Assembly: GCF_003967595.1 (NCBI RefSeq)
Contig: NZ_BIFW01000009.1
Location: forward strand, 92,048 to 156,047
From: Companilactobacillus musae
GTDB taxonomy: Bacteria > Bacillota > Bacilli > Lactobacillales > Lactobacillaceae
Direction of reading: 5' to 3'
DNA length: 64,000 nt
Shown: positions 1 through 8,619 of the stretch, piece by piece
How positions within the stretch are numbered: position 1 is the stretch's first letter
Layout: each line of letters starts with the position of its first letter
Notes under the pieces: generated by a model
The model's input: only the letters and a program-made list of their open reading frames with translations
Told to the model about the DNA's origin: nothing
Databases searched by the model: none
Program-made: the position numbers and the translations under genes

Positions 1-1
1 A

Positions 2-481
2 AGACGTCATACTTCTTTTGCATCGATTGATGTAATGCCAGAGTTGGATGATAGTATTCATGTTGAAATCAATGATGATGATTTAAGGGTCGATGTTTTC
101 AGATCATCAGGTGCTGGTGGTCAGCATATTAATAAAACTTCTTCTGCGGTTAGAATTACTCATTTACCAACAGGTATCGTCGTTAGTTCACAGGCACAAC
201 GTTCTCAACTTCAAAATAGAGAAACAGCTATGAATATGTTGAAGGCTAAATTGTTTCAAAGAGAGCAAGAAGAGCAGGCCAAAAAACATGCAGAGATTCA
301 GGGAGAACAACTGGATATCGGTTGGGGTTCACAAATCCGTTCATATGTATTCCATCCATATACGATGGTCAAGGATCATCGCTCTAACTATTCAACTAGT
401 AATGGTCAAGCGGTTATGGATGGCGATTTAGATCCATTTATTTATGCTTATCTTCAATGGAAATTACAAGGAGCAAAATAA
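2..481 (+). CDS. prfB: Peptide chain release factor 2, C-terminal part (5' end outside window)
   Basis: RF2 recognises UGA and UAA stop codons and triggers peptidyl-tRNA hydrolysis in the ribosome. The open frame runs in from the left edge, so the N-terminal and codon-recognition domains are missing here; 159 residues remain. The catalytic GGQ motif is visible in the stretch [17 protein letters not shown], followed by the usual basic C-terminal helix region rich in Q, R and K. The internal ATG at 35 is not the true start. The stop codon overlaps the ATG of the next gene by one base (TAATG). This is an incomplete gene because of the window edge, not a pseudogene as far as can be seen. Confidence 0.95.
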   Translation, partial: RRHTSFASIDVMPELDDSIHVEINDDDLRVDVFRSSGAGGQHINKTSSAVRITHLPTGIVVSSQAQRSQLQNRETAMNMLKAKLFQREQEEQAKKHAEIQGEQLDIGWGSQIRSYVFHPYTMVKDHRSNYSTSNGQAVMDGDLDPFIYAYLQWKLQGAK

Positions 482-1146
482 TGAAAAAGAAAATCTTAGT
501 TGTCGATGACGAACCTTCGATTTTAGAACTTATAGAATACAACTTGGAGAATAATAATTATCAAGTTTCTACTGCAATTGATGGCCAAATGGCGTTAGAT
601 AAAGTCAGTACCGATGAGTTTGATTTAATGTTGTTAGATCAAATGTTGCCTAAACTTAGTGGAATTGAAGTTTTAAAGAAGATGCGCAAATCTGGAAATT
701 TAACGCCGGTAATATTTTTAACGGCAGTAGATTCTGAGGATAACAAGATTGAGGGATTAATAAGTGGTGCTGACGATTATGTGACTAAACCGTTCAGTAT
801 TAAAGAACTTTTGGCCAGAATTGAAGTTGTTTTAAGACGTACTTCCAATCAAGTAAAAGAAAAGAACTTTCAACTTAATACCGATGTTAAGGGACTAATA
901 ATTGATGGCAAAGAAATACCTTTAACTAAAAAAGAGTATGAATTATTAGAGTTTTTGCTTAGAAACAAGGGAATCGTTGTTTCTAGAGAACAAATTTTTG
1001 ATAATGTTTGGGGAATAAATTCTAATTCACAAATGCGAATGGTTGATATCCAAATTAGCCACCTCCGTGATAAAATTGAACAGGATACAAAGAACCCACA
1101 AATAATAAAAACCGTACATGGATTCGGTTATATTTTAGAGGTATGA
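481..1146 (+). CDS. phoP: Response regulator, OmpR/PhoB family (phosphate-type)
   Basis: A 221-residue regulator with an N-terminal receiver (about 1-120) and a C-terminal winged-helix DNA-binding domain (about 130-221). Acidic D9/D10, phosphoacceptor D53 (in LLDQMLP), the conserved Thr of FLTA and the Lys of VTKPF are visible. I place the start at 481 because AAGGAG lies seven bases upstream and the protein then begins [12 protein letters not shown]; an upstream in-frame codon at 457 lies inside prfB. It overlaps the histidine kinase gene and stands directly before pstS, so it most likely senses phosphate limitation and activates the pst operon. The symbol follows this context; other PhoB-family names would also fit. 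Confidence 0.88.
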   Translation: MKKKILVVDDEPSILELIEYNLENNNYQVSTAIDGQMALDKVSTDEFDLMLLDQMLPKLSGIEVLKKMRKSGNLTPVIFLTAVDSEDNKIEGLISGADDYVTKPFSIKELLARIEVVLRRTSNQVKEKNFQLNTDVKGLIIDGKEIPLTKKEYELLEFLLRNKGIVVSREQIFDNVWGINSNSQMRMVDIQISHLRDKIEQDTKNPQIIKTVHGFGYILEV

Positions 1147-1148
1147 CG

Positions 1149-2798
1149 ATGAAAAGAAGAGTAGGACCAATAATTGCCATTTTGATTTCTATAGCTATCT
1201 TTATCATTTTAGTAACGTTTTCCGATAGTATTTTGGGAAACTCACAAAATGATATGTTTACCGATGAAACAGTTTCTTACCAGGAATTAAAGAAAAACCA
1301 TGAACCAGCTGATGCTGCAAAAATCGCCGGCTTGGATTACATTGATGCCAGCAAGGAAAGTACGACTTTGCAAAAGAAAGCCTATGACATGTACCACAAT
1401 GGTCGTACGGCTCCGGGAAAAGATTATGTGACTGATACGTCATTTAATACCAGAACGATGTATTTTATGGCGGGGTCTAATCGTCATATTGTTGCTAAAA
1501 GGTATAATCGTTTGTGGAGTCAAAGTCCTATGACATTTATTATTGTGGCTTTGATGTACTTCCTAATTACTGATTCAGTAATTTTATTCTACTATCGCAA
1601 ACGTCAACAATTGAGTAATGATATTAAGAGTGTTACTGAAAATTTACGTCGAGTTCGTAAAAATAAGGAAATGTCATCATTGATTCTGTCACCAGATGAT
1701 GAATTGTATGGATTAGTTGAGCAAACTAATAAAATTAGTATGGATATCAATGATCTTCGCGATGATGTTCGCTTACGTGAACGTCGCTTTAGAGGATTAG
1801 TTGGACATTTGCCTATTGGAGTTATGTTATTAAATTCTCAAGGAGATGTTCTACTACATAATCAAGCAATGTCTAGCCTTTTAGACGAGAATATTTCTAA
1901 TGATATTCATCCATTTATTGAAGATGTTAAGACTTATAGTTTAAGTCGAATGATTGAACACACTTTGAAGAAAAATAAGAATCATCATCGTGAGATTCAA
2001 TTGGTTGGTAATTCACAGAAATTTGTTGATGCTAATGTGATTCGTTTGATTCATTCACGTGAGGATTTTGATCAACAAGTATTAGTTATTCTCTATGATT
2101 TGACCGAGAGTCGTCAGATTGAGCGAATGCAAGTTGATTTTGTAAATAATGTCAGTCATGAGCTAAAAACACCTGTAACTTCTATTGAAGGATTTTCAGA
2201 AACTCTTTTGAGTGGAGCTAAGGACGATCCTGAAAAACTAGATCATTTCTTGAAAATTATTCATAGTGAAAGTGTTCGTTTGTCTGAATTGATCCAGGAT
2301 ATCTTGTCGCTTTCAAAAGTTAAACGTGATACCGAGAAGACAGATGTCATTAATTTGCATGACGATATTGACCATATTTTAGATCGTCAGGGCTTAGCAA
2401 TTAAAAAACATAATTTACAAGTTAAGCAGCGTTACTTTGGTAATCCTGAAGTAACAGCTAATAAAGAAAAGATTAATTTAGTCTTCCGTAATTTGATTAA
2501 AAATGCCATTTCGTATAATAAAGAAAATGGTGAGATTAATATTGAAGTTCATCATGATGAGATTGAAAATCGTATTAAGTTCGTGATCGAGGATACTGGA
2601 ATTGGAATTTCAGAAGAGGATCAGGGACGGATTTTTGAAAGATTTTATCGAGTTGATCGTTCAAGAAGTCTTGAAACAGGTGGAACTGGTTTAGGATTGG
2701 CTATCGTTAAGGAAACACTTGATACTCTTGATGGTGATATTAGAATTGAATCCCACCAAGGCTTAGGGACTAAATTTACAGTTGATATACCACTTTAA
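1149..2798 (+). CDS. phoR: Sensor histidine kinase, PhoR type
   Basis: Membrane sensor kinase partner of the preceding regulator. Seen in order: a TM helix at about 8-28, an extracytoplasmic segment to about residue 125, a second TM helix (FIIVALMYFLITDSVILFYY), a PAS-like region near 210-320, the HisKA dimerisation motif VSHELKTP with phospho-His about residue 337, and an HATPase domain with N, G1 (DTGIGI) and G2 (GGTGLGLAI) boxes. Two starts are possible: ATG 1143, which overlaps the stop of the regulator, and ATG 1149. GAGG at 1138-1141 is only one base from the first but seven from the second, so I prefer 1149. The ligand is unknown; PhoR proteins usually respond through the Pst/PhoU system. 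Confidence 0.87.
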   Translation: MKRRVGPIIAILISIAIFIILVTFSDSILGNSQNDMFTDETVSYQELKKNHEPADAAKIAGLDYIDASKESTTLQKKAYDMYHNGRTAPGKDYVTDTSFNTRTMYFMAGSNRHIVAKRYNRLWSQSPMTFIIVALMYFLITDSVILFYYRKRQQLSNDIKSVTENLRRVRKNKEMSSLILSPDDELYGLVEQTNKISMDINDLRDDVRLRERRFRGLVGHLPIGVMLLNSQGDVLLHNQAMSSLLDENISNDIHPFIEDVKTYSLSRMIEHTLKKNKNHHREIQLVGNSQKFVDANVIRLIHSREDFDQQVLVILYDLTESRQIERMQVDFVNNVSHELKTPVTSIEGFSETLLSGAKDDPEKLDHFLKIIHSESVRLSELIQDILSLSKVKRDTEKTDVINLHDDIDHILDRQGLAIKKHNLQVKQRYFGNPEVTANKEKINLVFRNLIKNAISYNKENGEINIEVHHDEIENRIKFVIEDTGIGISEEDQGRIFERFYRVDRSRSLETGGTGLGLAIVKETLDTLDGDIRIESHQGLGTKFTVDIPL

Positions 2799-2805
2799 AA
2801 AAATT

Positions 2806-2844
2806 GCCGCAACAAAATAATTTATTTTGTTACGGCTTTTTTTT
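2806..2844 (+). terminator. Rho-independent terminator after phoPR
   Basis: Fifteen-base arms GCCGCAACAAAATAA and TTATTTTGTTACGGC with one mismatch and a one-base loop, followed by eight T. It separates phoPR from the pst operon. Its T-tract abuts the predicted pst promoter. Confidence 0.85.
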
Positions 2845-2872
2845 ATACAAAAAATATACATTGTTGTAATAT
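2844..2872 (+). promoter_or_regulatory. Predicted pst promoter with PHO-box-like direct repeats
   Basis: TATACA occurs at 2844-2849 and again at 2855-2860, spaced by five bases (11-bp period), and a -10-like TAATAT lies at 2867-2872. The first repeat is 17 bp from the -10, in the place of a -35. In Bacillus, PhoP binds TTAACA-like hexamers with the same five-base spacing, so this fits an activator-dependent promoter of the phosphate operon. The assignment is inference from motif and context. Confidence 0.55.
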
Positions 2873-2887
2873 CCTAGGTGGATAGAG

Positions 2888-3772
2888 GTGAGAACATTGA
2901 AGAAGAGACTTGTCGCATTATTTGCAATTATGATACCAATGATTTTTATTCTAAGTGGTTGCAAAGGCAGCGGAAGCCAAGAAACTATTACAGCGGTTGG
3001 ATCTTCAGCTGCTCAACCATTAGTGGAACTTGCCGGAGAAGAATTTACTAAAGATAATCCTAACCAATATGTCAATGTCCAAGGTGGCGGTACTGGTACA
3101 GGACTTAGTCAAATTCAACAGGGTGCGGTCAATATCGGTAATTCTGATCTTTACGCAGAACAGAAAAAAGATATTGACGCTAGCAAACTAGTTGATCATC
3201 GAATAGCCGCAGTTGGAATGATTCCAATTGTAAATAAAGACGTTGAAGTAAAATCTCTGACAATCAAACAATTGAAAAAGATTTTTTCAGGACAAGTAAC
3301 TAACTGGAAACAGGTTGGTGGCCAGGACTTGAAGATAACTATTATCAATCGTGCTGATGGAAGTGGTACTAGAGCATCTTTTGAAAGTGATGTTATGAAT
3401 GGAACTCCATTTGTTCGATCACAAGAACAAGATTCTAGTGGAATGGTTAGACAAATTGTCTACAACACTGATGGAGCAATTAGTTACTTAGCAATGCCAT
3501 ATTTGAATGATACAGTTAAAACTTTGAATGTTAATGGAATTGCTCCAACGATTGAAAATATTGAAAATAATAAATGGAAAATTTGGTCATATGAACATCT
3601 ATATACTAATGGCCAACCTACGGGGATGACAAAGAAGTTTCTTGATTACATCATGACTGATAGCGTTCAAAAGAATGTTGTTAGAAAAATGAATTATGTT
3701 CCCGTTAAAGAAATGAAATATCAAAAGGATTATAAGGGCAATGTTACGCCTGTTTCAAAGGGGGTAAAATAA
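2888..3772 (+). CDS. pstS: Phosphate ABC transporter substrate-binding lipoprotein
   Basis: Captures inorganic phosphate outside the cell for the Pst ABC importer. The protein starts with a basic n-region and a hydrophobic helix ending in the lipobox LSGC, so Cys25 should be lipidated by Lgt (itself encoded at 9579). The PBP_like_2 fold is shown by AVGSSAAQPL near the mature N-terminus, GGGTGTGLSQ and the phosphate-contacting NRADGSGTR segment. The GTG at 2888 has AGGTGG six bases upstream; a TTG at 2897 with AGAGGTG upstream is an equally good alternative and would remove only three residues. First gene of a six-gene operon. Confidence 0.95.
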   Translation: MRTLKKRLVALFAIMIPMIFILSGCKGSGSQETITAVGSSAAQPLVELAGEEFTKDNPNQYVNVQGGGTGTGLSQIQQGAVNIGNSDLYAEQKKDIDASKLVDHRIAAVGMIPIVNKDVEVKSLTIKQLKKIFSGQVTNWKQVGGQDLKITIINRADGSGTRASFESDVMNGTPFVRSQEQDSSGMVRQIVYNTDGAISYLAMPYLNDTVKTLNVNGIAPTIENIENNKWKIWSYEHLYTNGQPTGMTKKFLDYIMTDSVQKNVVRKMNYVPVKEMKYQKDYKGNVTPVSKGVK

Positions 3773-3773
3773 T

Positions 3774-4694
3774 TTGAAAGATCCTATTAGAGAAAGTTTA
3801 ACCAAAAAATCTGTTTCCGCAAAACGTGAAACGCGCGGTAAGATTATATCTTTCAGTTTTACTGCCATCATTGTGTTATTAGTTATTACTATTATTGGTT
3901 TTATTGCATCACGAGGTTTGATCATCTTTATTAAAGATGGGGTTAATCCAATTGATTTCTTAACACATTCAGTTTGGTCACCAAATAAATTGGATAGTGC
4001 TGGGCATCCAATCGTTGGTGCTGCACCAATGATCGTAGGATCATTTTCGGTTACCTTGATTGCTGCTTTGATCGGAACACCATTTGCCATTGCAGCAGCT
4101 ATTTTTATGACTGAAATATCTCCTAAATGGGGTAGAAAAATTCTTCAACCGGTAATCGAACTTTTGGTAGGTATTCCATCAGTTGTTTATGGATTTATCG
4201 GATTAACAATTGTGGTGCCTTTTGTTAGAAAGATTGCTGGTGGAAGTGGTTTTGGTATTCTAGCAGGTTCATTTGTGCTGTTTGTTATGATTTTGCCAAC
4301 AATTACTTCAATGTCAGTTGATGCCTTAAAGGCTGTGCCAAGATATTATCGTGAAGCTTCTTTAGCCTTAGGTGCAACTAGATGGCAAACAATTTCTAAA
4401 GTAGTTCTGAGAGCTGCTACGCCAGGTTTATTGACAGCGGTAGTTTTTGGAATGGCTCGTGCTTTTGGTGAGGCTTTAGCGGTACAAATGGTTATTGGTA
4501 ATGCAATGCTCTTGCCTCAAAATTTAGTTTCTCCTTCATCAACTTTGACCAGTGTTCTAACTATGAACATGGGGAACACAATTATGGGTTCAACTCCAAA
4601 TAATGCCTTGTGGTCATTAGCTTTACTACTATTATTGATGTCACTATTATTCAATTTCGTGATTAGATCAATTGCTAAGCGAGGTGAATTCTAG
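3774..4694 (+). CDS. pstC: Phosphate ABC transporter permease PstC
   Basis: One of the two membrane-spanning subunits of the Pst phosphate importer, with PstA forming the channel energised by PstB. It has 306 residues, an N-terminal cytoplasmic tail of about 20 residues, then six predicted TM segments. The permease signature REASLALGATRWQTI lies in the cytoplasmic loop that docks on the ATPase. The start is TTG with AAGGGGG nine bases upstream and one base after the pstS stop. The gene ends in TAG that overlaps the GTG start of pstA, so the two are probably translationally coupled. Confidence 0.95.
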   Translation: MKDPIRESLTKKSVSAKRETRGKIISFSFTAIIVLLVITIIGFIASRGLIIFIKDGVNPIDFLTHSVWSPNKLDSAGHPIVGAAPMIVGSFSVTLIAALIGTPFAIAAAIFMTEISPKWGRKILQPVIELLVGIPSVVYGFIGLTIVVPFVRKIAGGSGFGILAGSFVLFVMILPTITSMSVDALKAVPRYYREASLALGATRWQTISKVVLRAATPGLLTAVVFGMARAFGEALAVQMVIGNAMLLPQNLVSPSSTLTSVLTMNMGNTIMGSTPNNALWSLALLLLLMSLLFNFVIRSIAKRGEF

Positions 4695-5581
4695 TGTTTA
4701 ATGAAAAAATCAAAGACAAAATTGCAACAGGTATCATTTATTTGATGTCAGGAATTATTGTTCTCATCTTAGCTGGTTTATTGATTTATATACTAGGAAG
4801 CGGTTTGCGTTACGTAAATTGGCATTTTTTAACTTCAGGTTCAAAGGCCTTTCAAGCTGGTAGTGGTGTGGGAATTCAGTTATTTAATTCCTTCTTCTTG
4901 TTGATTCTTTCAATGCTAATTTCTATTCCTATATCAATTTGTGCAGGAATTTATTTATCTGAGTACGCTGGAAAGAACAAATTGGTTGAATTGATTCGTG
5001 TATCAATTGAGGTTTTAAGTTCTTTGCCATCAATTGTTGTTGGTCTATTCGGATTTTTGATTTTTGTTATTAGTTTTAAATTTGGTTTTTCAATTCTTTC
5101 AGGTGCTTTAACATTAACAGTATTTAATTTACCTATTTTGACTAGAAATGTTGAAGACTCTTTAAGATCTGTTCCTCAATCACAACGTGAAGCTGGTTTG
5201 GCTTTAGGCCTTTCTAAATGGGAGACTGTAATTCACGTTATTATTCCTGATGGATTGCCAGGTATTATTACTGGTATGATCATCGGTGCCGGTAGAGTTT
5301 TCGGTGAAGCTGCTGCCTTGATTTATACAGCAGGTCAAAGTGCTCCGCCACTTGATTTTACTAACTTCAATGTTTTCAGTATTACAAGTCCTTTGAATTT
5401 AATGCGACCAGCTGAAACTTTGGCGGTTCATATTTGGAAAGTTAATTCTGAAGGATTGATTCCTGATGCTGTGCAAGTATCAGCCGGAGCTTCGGCAGTT
5501 TTGATTATTGCTGTATTGATCTTTAATTTGCTTTCAAGATACATTGGCAATTTAGTTTATAAAAAGATGACGGGTGAATAG
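4694..5581 (+). CDS. pstA: Phosphate ABC transporter permease PstA
   Basis: Second channel subunit of the Pst importer, 295 residues, six predicted TM helices. The loop REAGLALGLSKWETVIHV is the ABC-docking motif, closely matching that of PstC. The GTG start is preceded by GAGGTGA inside the 3' end of pstC. The C-terminal hydrophobic helix runs almost to the end. Next to the ATPase genes as expected for the pst operon. Confidence 0.94.
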   Translation: MFNEKIKDKIATGIIYLMSGIIVLILAGLLIYILGSGLRYVNWHFLTSGSKAFQAGSGVGIQLFNSFFLLILSMLISIPISICAGIYLSEYAGKNKLVELIRVSIEVLSSLPSIVVGLFGFLIFVISFKFGFSILSGALTLTVFNLPILTRNVEDSLRSVPQSQREAGLALGLSKWETVIHVIIPDGLPGIITGMIIGAGRVFGEAAALIYTAGQSAPPLDFTNFNVFSITSPLNLMRPAETLAVHIWKVNSEGLIPDAVQVSAGASAVLIIAVLIFNLLSRYIGNLVYKKMTGE

Positions 5582-5582
5582 T

Positions 5583-6389
5583 ATGGAAGAACAAAATGAT
5601 CAACAATACATCCTTCATTTGGATGAAGATAAACATGAAATCGCCATGAAAACAAAAGATCTTCAAGTTTTTTATGGCGAAAAAGAAGCCATGCATAAAG
5701 CATCACTTCAATTTGAAAGATATAAAATAACTTCCTTGATCGGAGCTTCAGGATCAGGTAAATCAACTTATTTACGTTCTTTAAATCGAATGAACGATAA
5801 TATTCCTGGTGCTTCAGTTAAAGGACAAATCATGTATCGTGGTTTGGATATTAATAAGAATAATGTTGATATTTATGAAGTTAGAAAACATATTGGAATG
5901 GTTTTTCAAAGACCCAATCCATTTTCTAAATCAATTTATGATAATATTACTTTCGCTTTGAAACGTCATGGAGTACGTGACAAAGATAAATTAGATGAAA
6001 TTGTTGAGACAACTTTAAAACAGGCTTCACTGTGGGACCAAGTTAAAGATGATCTTGGCAAAAGCGCATTAGCACTCTCTGGGGGTCAACAACAAAGACT
6101 ATGTATTGCTCGTGCAATTGCAATGAAACCGGATATCTTATTGATGGATGAACCTGCAAGTGCATTGGACCCAATATCAACGTCAAATGTTGAAGAAACA
6201 ATGTTGAGTTTGAAGGATAAGTTTACAATTATTATCGTTACTCACAACATGCAGCAAGCAGCTAGAATCAGCGATTATACAGCATTTTTCCATATGGGGC
6301 ATGCTGTTGAATTTAACGAAACTAGAAAAATCTTCACACGTCCTAAGATTAAGACAACTGAAGATTATGTTTCTGGACACTTTGGATAG
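5583..6389 (+). CDS. pstB: Phosphate ABC transporter ATPase, first copy
   Basis: ATP-hydrolysing subunit of the phosphate importer, 268 residues. Walker [10 protein letters not shown] begins at residue 54, the signature LSGGQQQR spans about 165-172 and Walker B with the catalytic Glu is ILLMDEP. Compared with the second copy it has about 16 extra N-terminal residues ([16 protein letters not shown]...). I place the start at ATG 5583 because GGGTGA lies just upstream; a GTG at 5574 inside pstA is the alternative. Two pstB genes in tandem are common in lactobacilli and streptococci. Whether both serve the same PstC/PstA pair cannot be told from sequence. Confidence 0.93.
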   Translation: MEEQNDQQYILHLDEDKHEIAMKTKDLQVFYGEKEAMHKASLQFERYKITSLIGASGSGKSTYLRSLNRMNDNIPGASVKGQIMYRGLDINKNNVDIYEVRKHIGMVFQRPNPFSKSIYDNITFALKRHGVRDKDKLDEIVETTLKQASLWDQVKDDLGKSALALSGGQQQRLCIARAIAMKPDILLMDEPASALDPISTSNVEETMLSLKDKFTIIIVTHNMQQAARISDYTAFFHMGHAVEFNETRKIFTRPKIKTTEDYVSGHFG

Positions 6390-6400
6390 GAGCACTAAAA

Positions 6401-7159
6401 TTGGCAGAAAAAATTTTAACATCTTCAGACGTACATTTATTTTATGGGAAAAAAGAAGCACTTAAAGGAATCAATCTTGATTTTAATAAGAATGAAATTA
6501 CAGCTTTGATCGGACCATCAGGATGCGGAAAATCAACATATCTTAGATGCTTGAATCGAATGAATGATTTGATTCCTAATGTAACGATAACTGGGACGAT
6601 TTCTCTTAATGGCAAAAATATTTATGCGCCTAATATTGATACGGTTGAATTGAGAAAACAAGTTGGGATGGTTTTTCAACAACCTAATCCGTTTCCTTTC
6701 TCAATTTATGATAATGTAGTATATGGATTAAGATTGGCTGGTGTAAAGAATAAGGCTGTATTGGATGAAGCTGTTGAAACTAGTTTACAAAATGCTGCGG
6801 TCTGGGATGATGTTAAGGACAAATTACATCAAAGTGCCTTGTCATTGTCTGGTGGACAACAACAAAGAGTGTGTATTGCTAGAGTTTTAGCGGTGAAACC
6901 TGATATTATTTTATTAGACGAACCAACCTCGGCTTTGGACCCTATTTCATCGGCTAAAGTTGAAGAGACTATGTTAGCTTTACGTGAGGATTATACGATT
7001 ATTACTGTTACACACAATATGCAACAGGCATCGAGAATATCTGATCAAACCGCTTTCTTCTTAAATGGAGAACTTATTGAGGCAGATAAGACAAAGAATA
7101 TTTTCTTAAATCCAAAAGAAAAACAGACGGAAGATTATATTTCTGGAAAATTCGGTTAG
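6401..7159 (+). CDS. pstB: Phosphate ABC transporter ATPase, second copy
   Basis: Paralogue of the preceding ATPase, 252 residues, with Walker [10 protein letters not shown] from residue 38, LSGGQQQR at about 149-156 and Walker [14 protein letters not shown]. It starts with TTG, supported by TAGGAG eight bases upstream; no ATG is available before the conserved N-terminal strand. The two copies share the HNMQQA(S/A)RISD switch region and the C-terminal [18 protein letters not shown] ending typical of PstB. Confidence 0.94.
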   Translation: MAEKILTSSDVHLFYGKKEALKGINLDFNKNEITALIGPSGCGKSTYLRCLNRMNDLIPNVTITGTISLNGKNIYAPNIDTVELRKQVGMVFQQPNPFPFSIYDNVVYGLRLAGVKNKAVLDEAVETSLQNAAVWDDVKDKLHQSALSLSGGQQQRVCIARVLAVKPDIILLDEPTSALDPISSAKVEETMLALREDYTIITVTHNMQQASRISDQTAFFLNGELIEADKTKNIFLNPKEKQTEDYISGKFG

Positions 7160-7171
7160 GAGAAAAGAAAG

Positions 7172-7852
7172 ATGCGTACTACTTTTGAAGAACAATTAAA
7201 TAATTTACATCTACGGTTCTCAGAAATGGGTATGATGGCCAGTGAAGCCATTATGAAGTCAGTTAAGGCTTATATTGATCATGATAAAGCTTTGGCTAAA
7301 GAAGTTATTAAGAACGATCACGTCATTAATAAACGTGAAATGGACCTTGAAAAAGAATCTTTCGAAATGATTGCTTTACAACAACCAGTTACAACTGATT
7401 TGAGAATGATTGTGACTGTTTTGAAAGCAAGTTCAGATTTAGAGAGAATGGGTGATCACGCGGTAAGTATTGCTCAAGAAACTATTCGAGTTAAGGGTGA
7501 AACAAGAATCCCTGAAATTGAAAAGTTGATTGCTGAAATGGGTGATATGGGAACTAGTATCGTAGAAGATTCCCTTGAAGCTTATCTTAAAAAGGACAGC
7601 AAAATGGCAGAAGAAGTAGCTCATCGTGATATTGAAATTGATGCGAAGAGTGCTTTGATCAATGAGATGTGTATTAAAGATATGCAAAAGACAGTTGAGA
7701 ACGTTTTGAGTGGATCTTCATACATGCTAGTTGCCAGTTATTTGGAACGTGTCGGTGATTATGCAACCAATATTTGTGAATGGGTTGTTTACTTGAATAC
7801 CGGACATGTGGTAGAACTGAATCGGAAGCATATTGCTGAAATAGATGAATAA
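7172..7852 (+). CDS. phoU: Phosphate signalling / transport regulator PhoU
   Basis: Two tandem three-helix PhoU domains (about 15-100 and 120-205) with the metal-binding acidic motifs DLERMGDHA and YLERVGDYATN. PhoU links the Pst transporter to the PhoR kinase and represses Pho signalling when phosphate is plentiful. Length 226 residues is normal. AGGAGAAAAG precedes the ATG and only 12 bases separate it from pstB, so it closes the pst operon. Confidence 0.95.
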   Translation: MRTTFEEQLNNLHLRFSEMGMMASEAIMKSVKAYIDHDKALAKEVIKNDHVINKREMDLEKESFEMIALQQPVTTDLRMIVTVLKASSDLERMGDHAVSIAQETIRVKGETRIPEIEKLIAEMGDMGTSIVEDSLEAYLKKDSKMAEEVAHRDIEIDAKSALINEMCIKDMQKTVENVLSGSSYMLVASYLERVGDYATNICEWVVYLNTGHVVELNRKHIAEIDE

Positions 7853-7881
7853 TTGAAATTTTTAGCAATGTGTAGTATATT
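7853..7881 (+). promoter_or_regulatory. Predicted promoter for the pspC-yvlD pair
   Basis: TTGAAA at 7853-7858, 17-base spacer, TATATT at 7876-7881, directly after the phoU stop. No terminator is seen between phoU and this promoter, so read-through from pst is also possible. Confidence 0.55.
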
Positions 7882-7907
7882 TTCTGAACAAGTTGAGGTG
7901 AAACTTT

Positions 7908-8159
7908 ATGAGAAAAAGAATCACAAGATCTAGTACTGATCGAATGCTTGCAGGTGTTTGCGGAGGATTGGGTGAGTATTTTGGAATTGACTCAACTTGG
8001 ATTCGCTTGGCCTTTATCTTTTTGACACCGTTGACTTACTTTCTAACAATTGTAGTTTATGTAGTTTGCGTCTTTTCTTTTCCCGAAAAACGTAATATAC
8101 AAGAAACGGATTTTAAAAAGAGACGTCGTCGGCCTAAAGCATCGAAGAAATATTACTGA
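7908..8159 (+). CDS. PspC domain small membrane protein
   Basis: An 83-residue protein with the PspC fold: an N-terminal signature (RSSTDRMLAGVCGGLGEYFG), then one strong TM segment (LAFIFLTPLTYFLTIVVYVVCVF) and a basic tail ending KKRRRRPKASKKYY. PspC proteins sense membrane stress or partner with LiaR/PspA-type systems. GAGGTG precedes the ATG. The next gene is a YvlD-like membrane protein, and PspC plus YvlD pairs recur in Firmicutes, which supports a shared role in envelope stress (inference). Confidence 0.85.
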   Translation: MRKRITRSSTDRMLAGVCGGLGEYFGIDSTWIRLAFIFLTPLTYFLTIVVYVVCVFSFPEKRNIQETDFKKRRRRPKASKKYY

Positions 8160-8189
8160 TTCAAAAAAGAGTTAAAATGAGGGTATGAA

Positions 8190-8555
8190 ATGAAGTTATT
8201 AATCAGATTGGTTATACAGACGCTGTTGTTTCTAGCAATCGCGCGAGTACTACCAGGTATGTTTCAAATTGATAGTCTAGGGACCGCAATTTTAGCCAGT
8301 TTGGTACTGGTAATTTTGAATTGGACAATCAAACCACTGTTGCATATCATTTCTCTACCGATCACCTTTATCACGTTTGGACTATTTTCTTTCGTTATAA
8401 ATGCAGTCACCTTGGAATTAACTTCTGCATTAGTAGGGTCAGCTAGTTTCCACTTTAATGGTTTTGGATCAGCTTTGATCGTAGCCGTTATCTTGGCAAT
8501 TTGTAATTCTATTATTAACAGCTATACCATGGATAATTTTCAAAGACGCGTCTAG
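8190..8555 (+). CDS. YvlD-like four-helix membrane protein (phage-holin-family annotation)
   Basis: A 121-residue, four-TM protein of the YvlD family, often labelled phage holin family or superfamily 4TM. The conserved segment NWTIKPLLHIISLPITFITFG between helices 2 and 3 identifies it. No phage genes are near, so a holin function is unlikely. It sits 30 bases after the PspC gene and shares its promoter. The terminator stem overlaps the last codons (see next entry). Function unknown; an envelope-stress association is inference from Bacillus yvlABCD. Confidence 0.8.
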   Translation: MKLLIRLVIQTLLFLAIARVLPGMFQIDSLGTAILASLVLVILNWTIKPLLHIISLPITFITFGLFSFVINAVTLELTSALVGSASFHFNGFGSALIVAVILAICNSIINSYTMDNFQRRV

Positions 8556-8569
8556 AACGCGTTTTTTTT
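8545..8569 (+). terminator. Terminator overlapping the 3' end of the YvlD-like gene
   Basis: Two copies of ACGCGT (8546-8551 and 8557-8562) form a GC-rich stem followed by eight T. The left arm lies within the last codons of the gene. Confidence 0.7.
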
Positions 8570-8597
8570 GTTCTAATAATGATAAACTAATTATAAA
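8568..8597 (+). promoter_or_regulatory. Possible hprK promoter
   Basis: TTGTTC (8568-8573), 18-base spacer, TATAAA (8592-8597), in the only gap between the terminator and hprK. The match is modest. Confidence 0.4.
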
Positions 8598-8619
8598 AAA
8601 GAATTAGTGAGGGTTGGTT

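Noticed and set aside
3755..4090. 111-codon minus-strand frame opposite pstC
   Set aside because: Antisense shadow of a well-conserved permease gene with no promoter or start context.
8190..8555. Prophage holin
   Set aside because: The protein is YvlD-like, sits next to a PspC gene and has no phage genes nearby.
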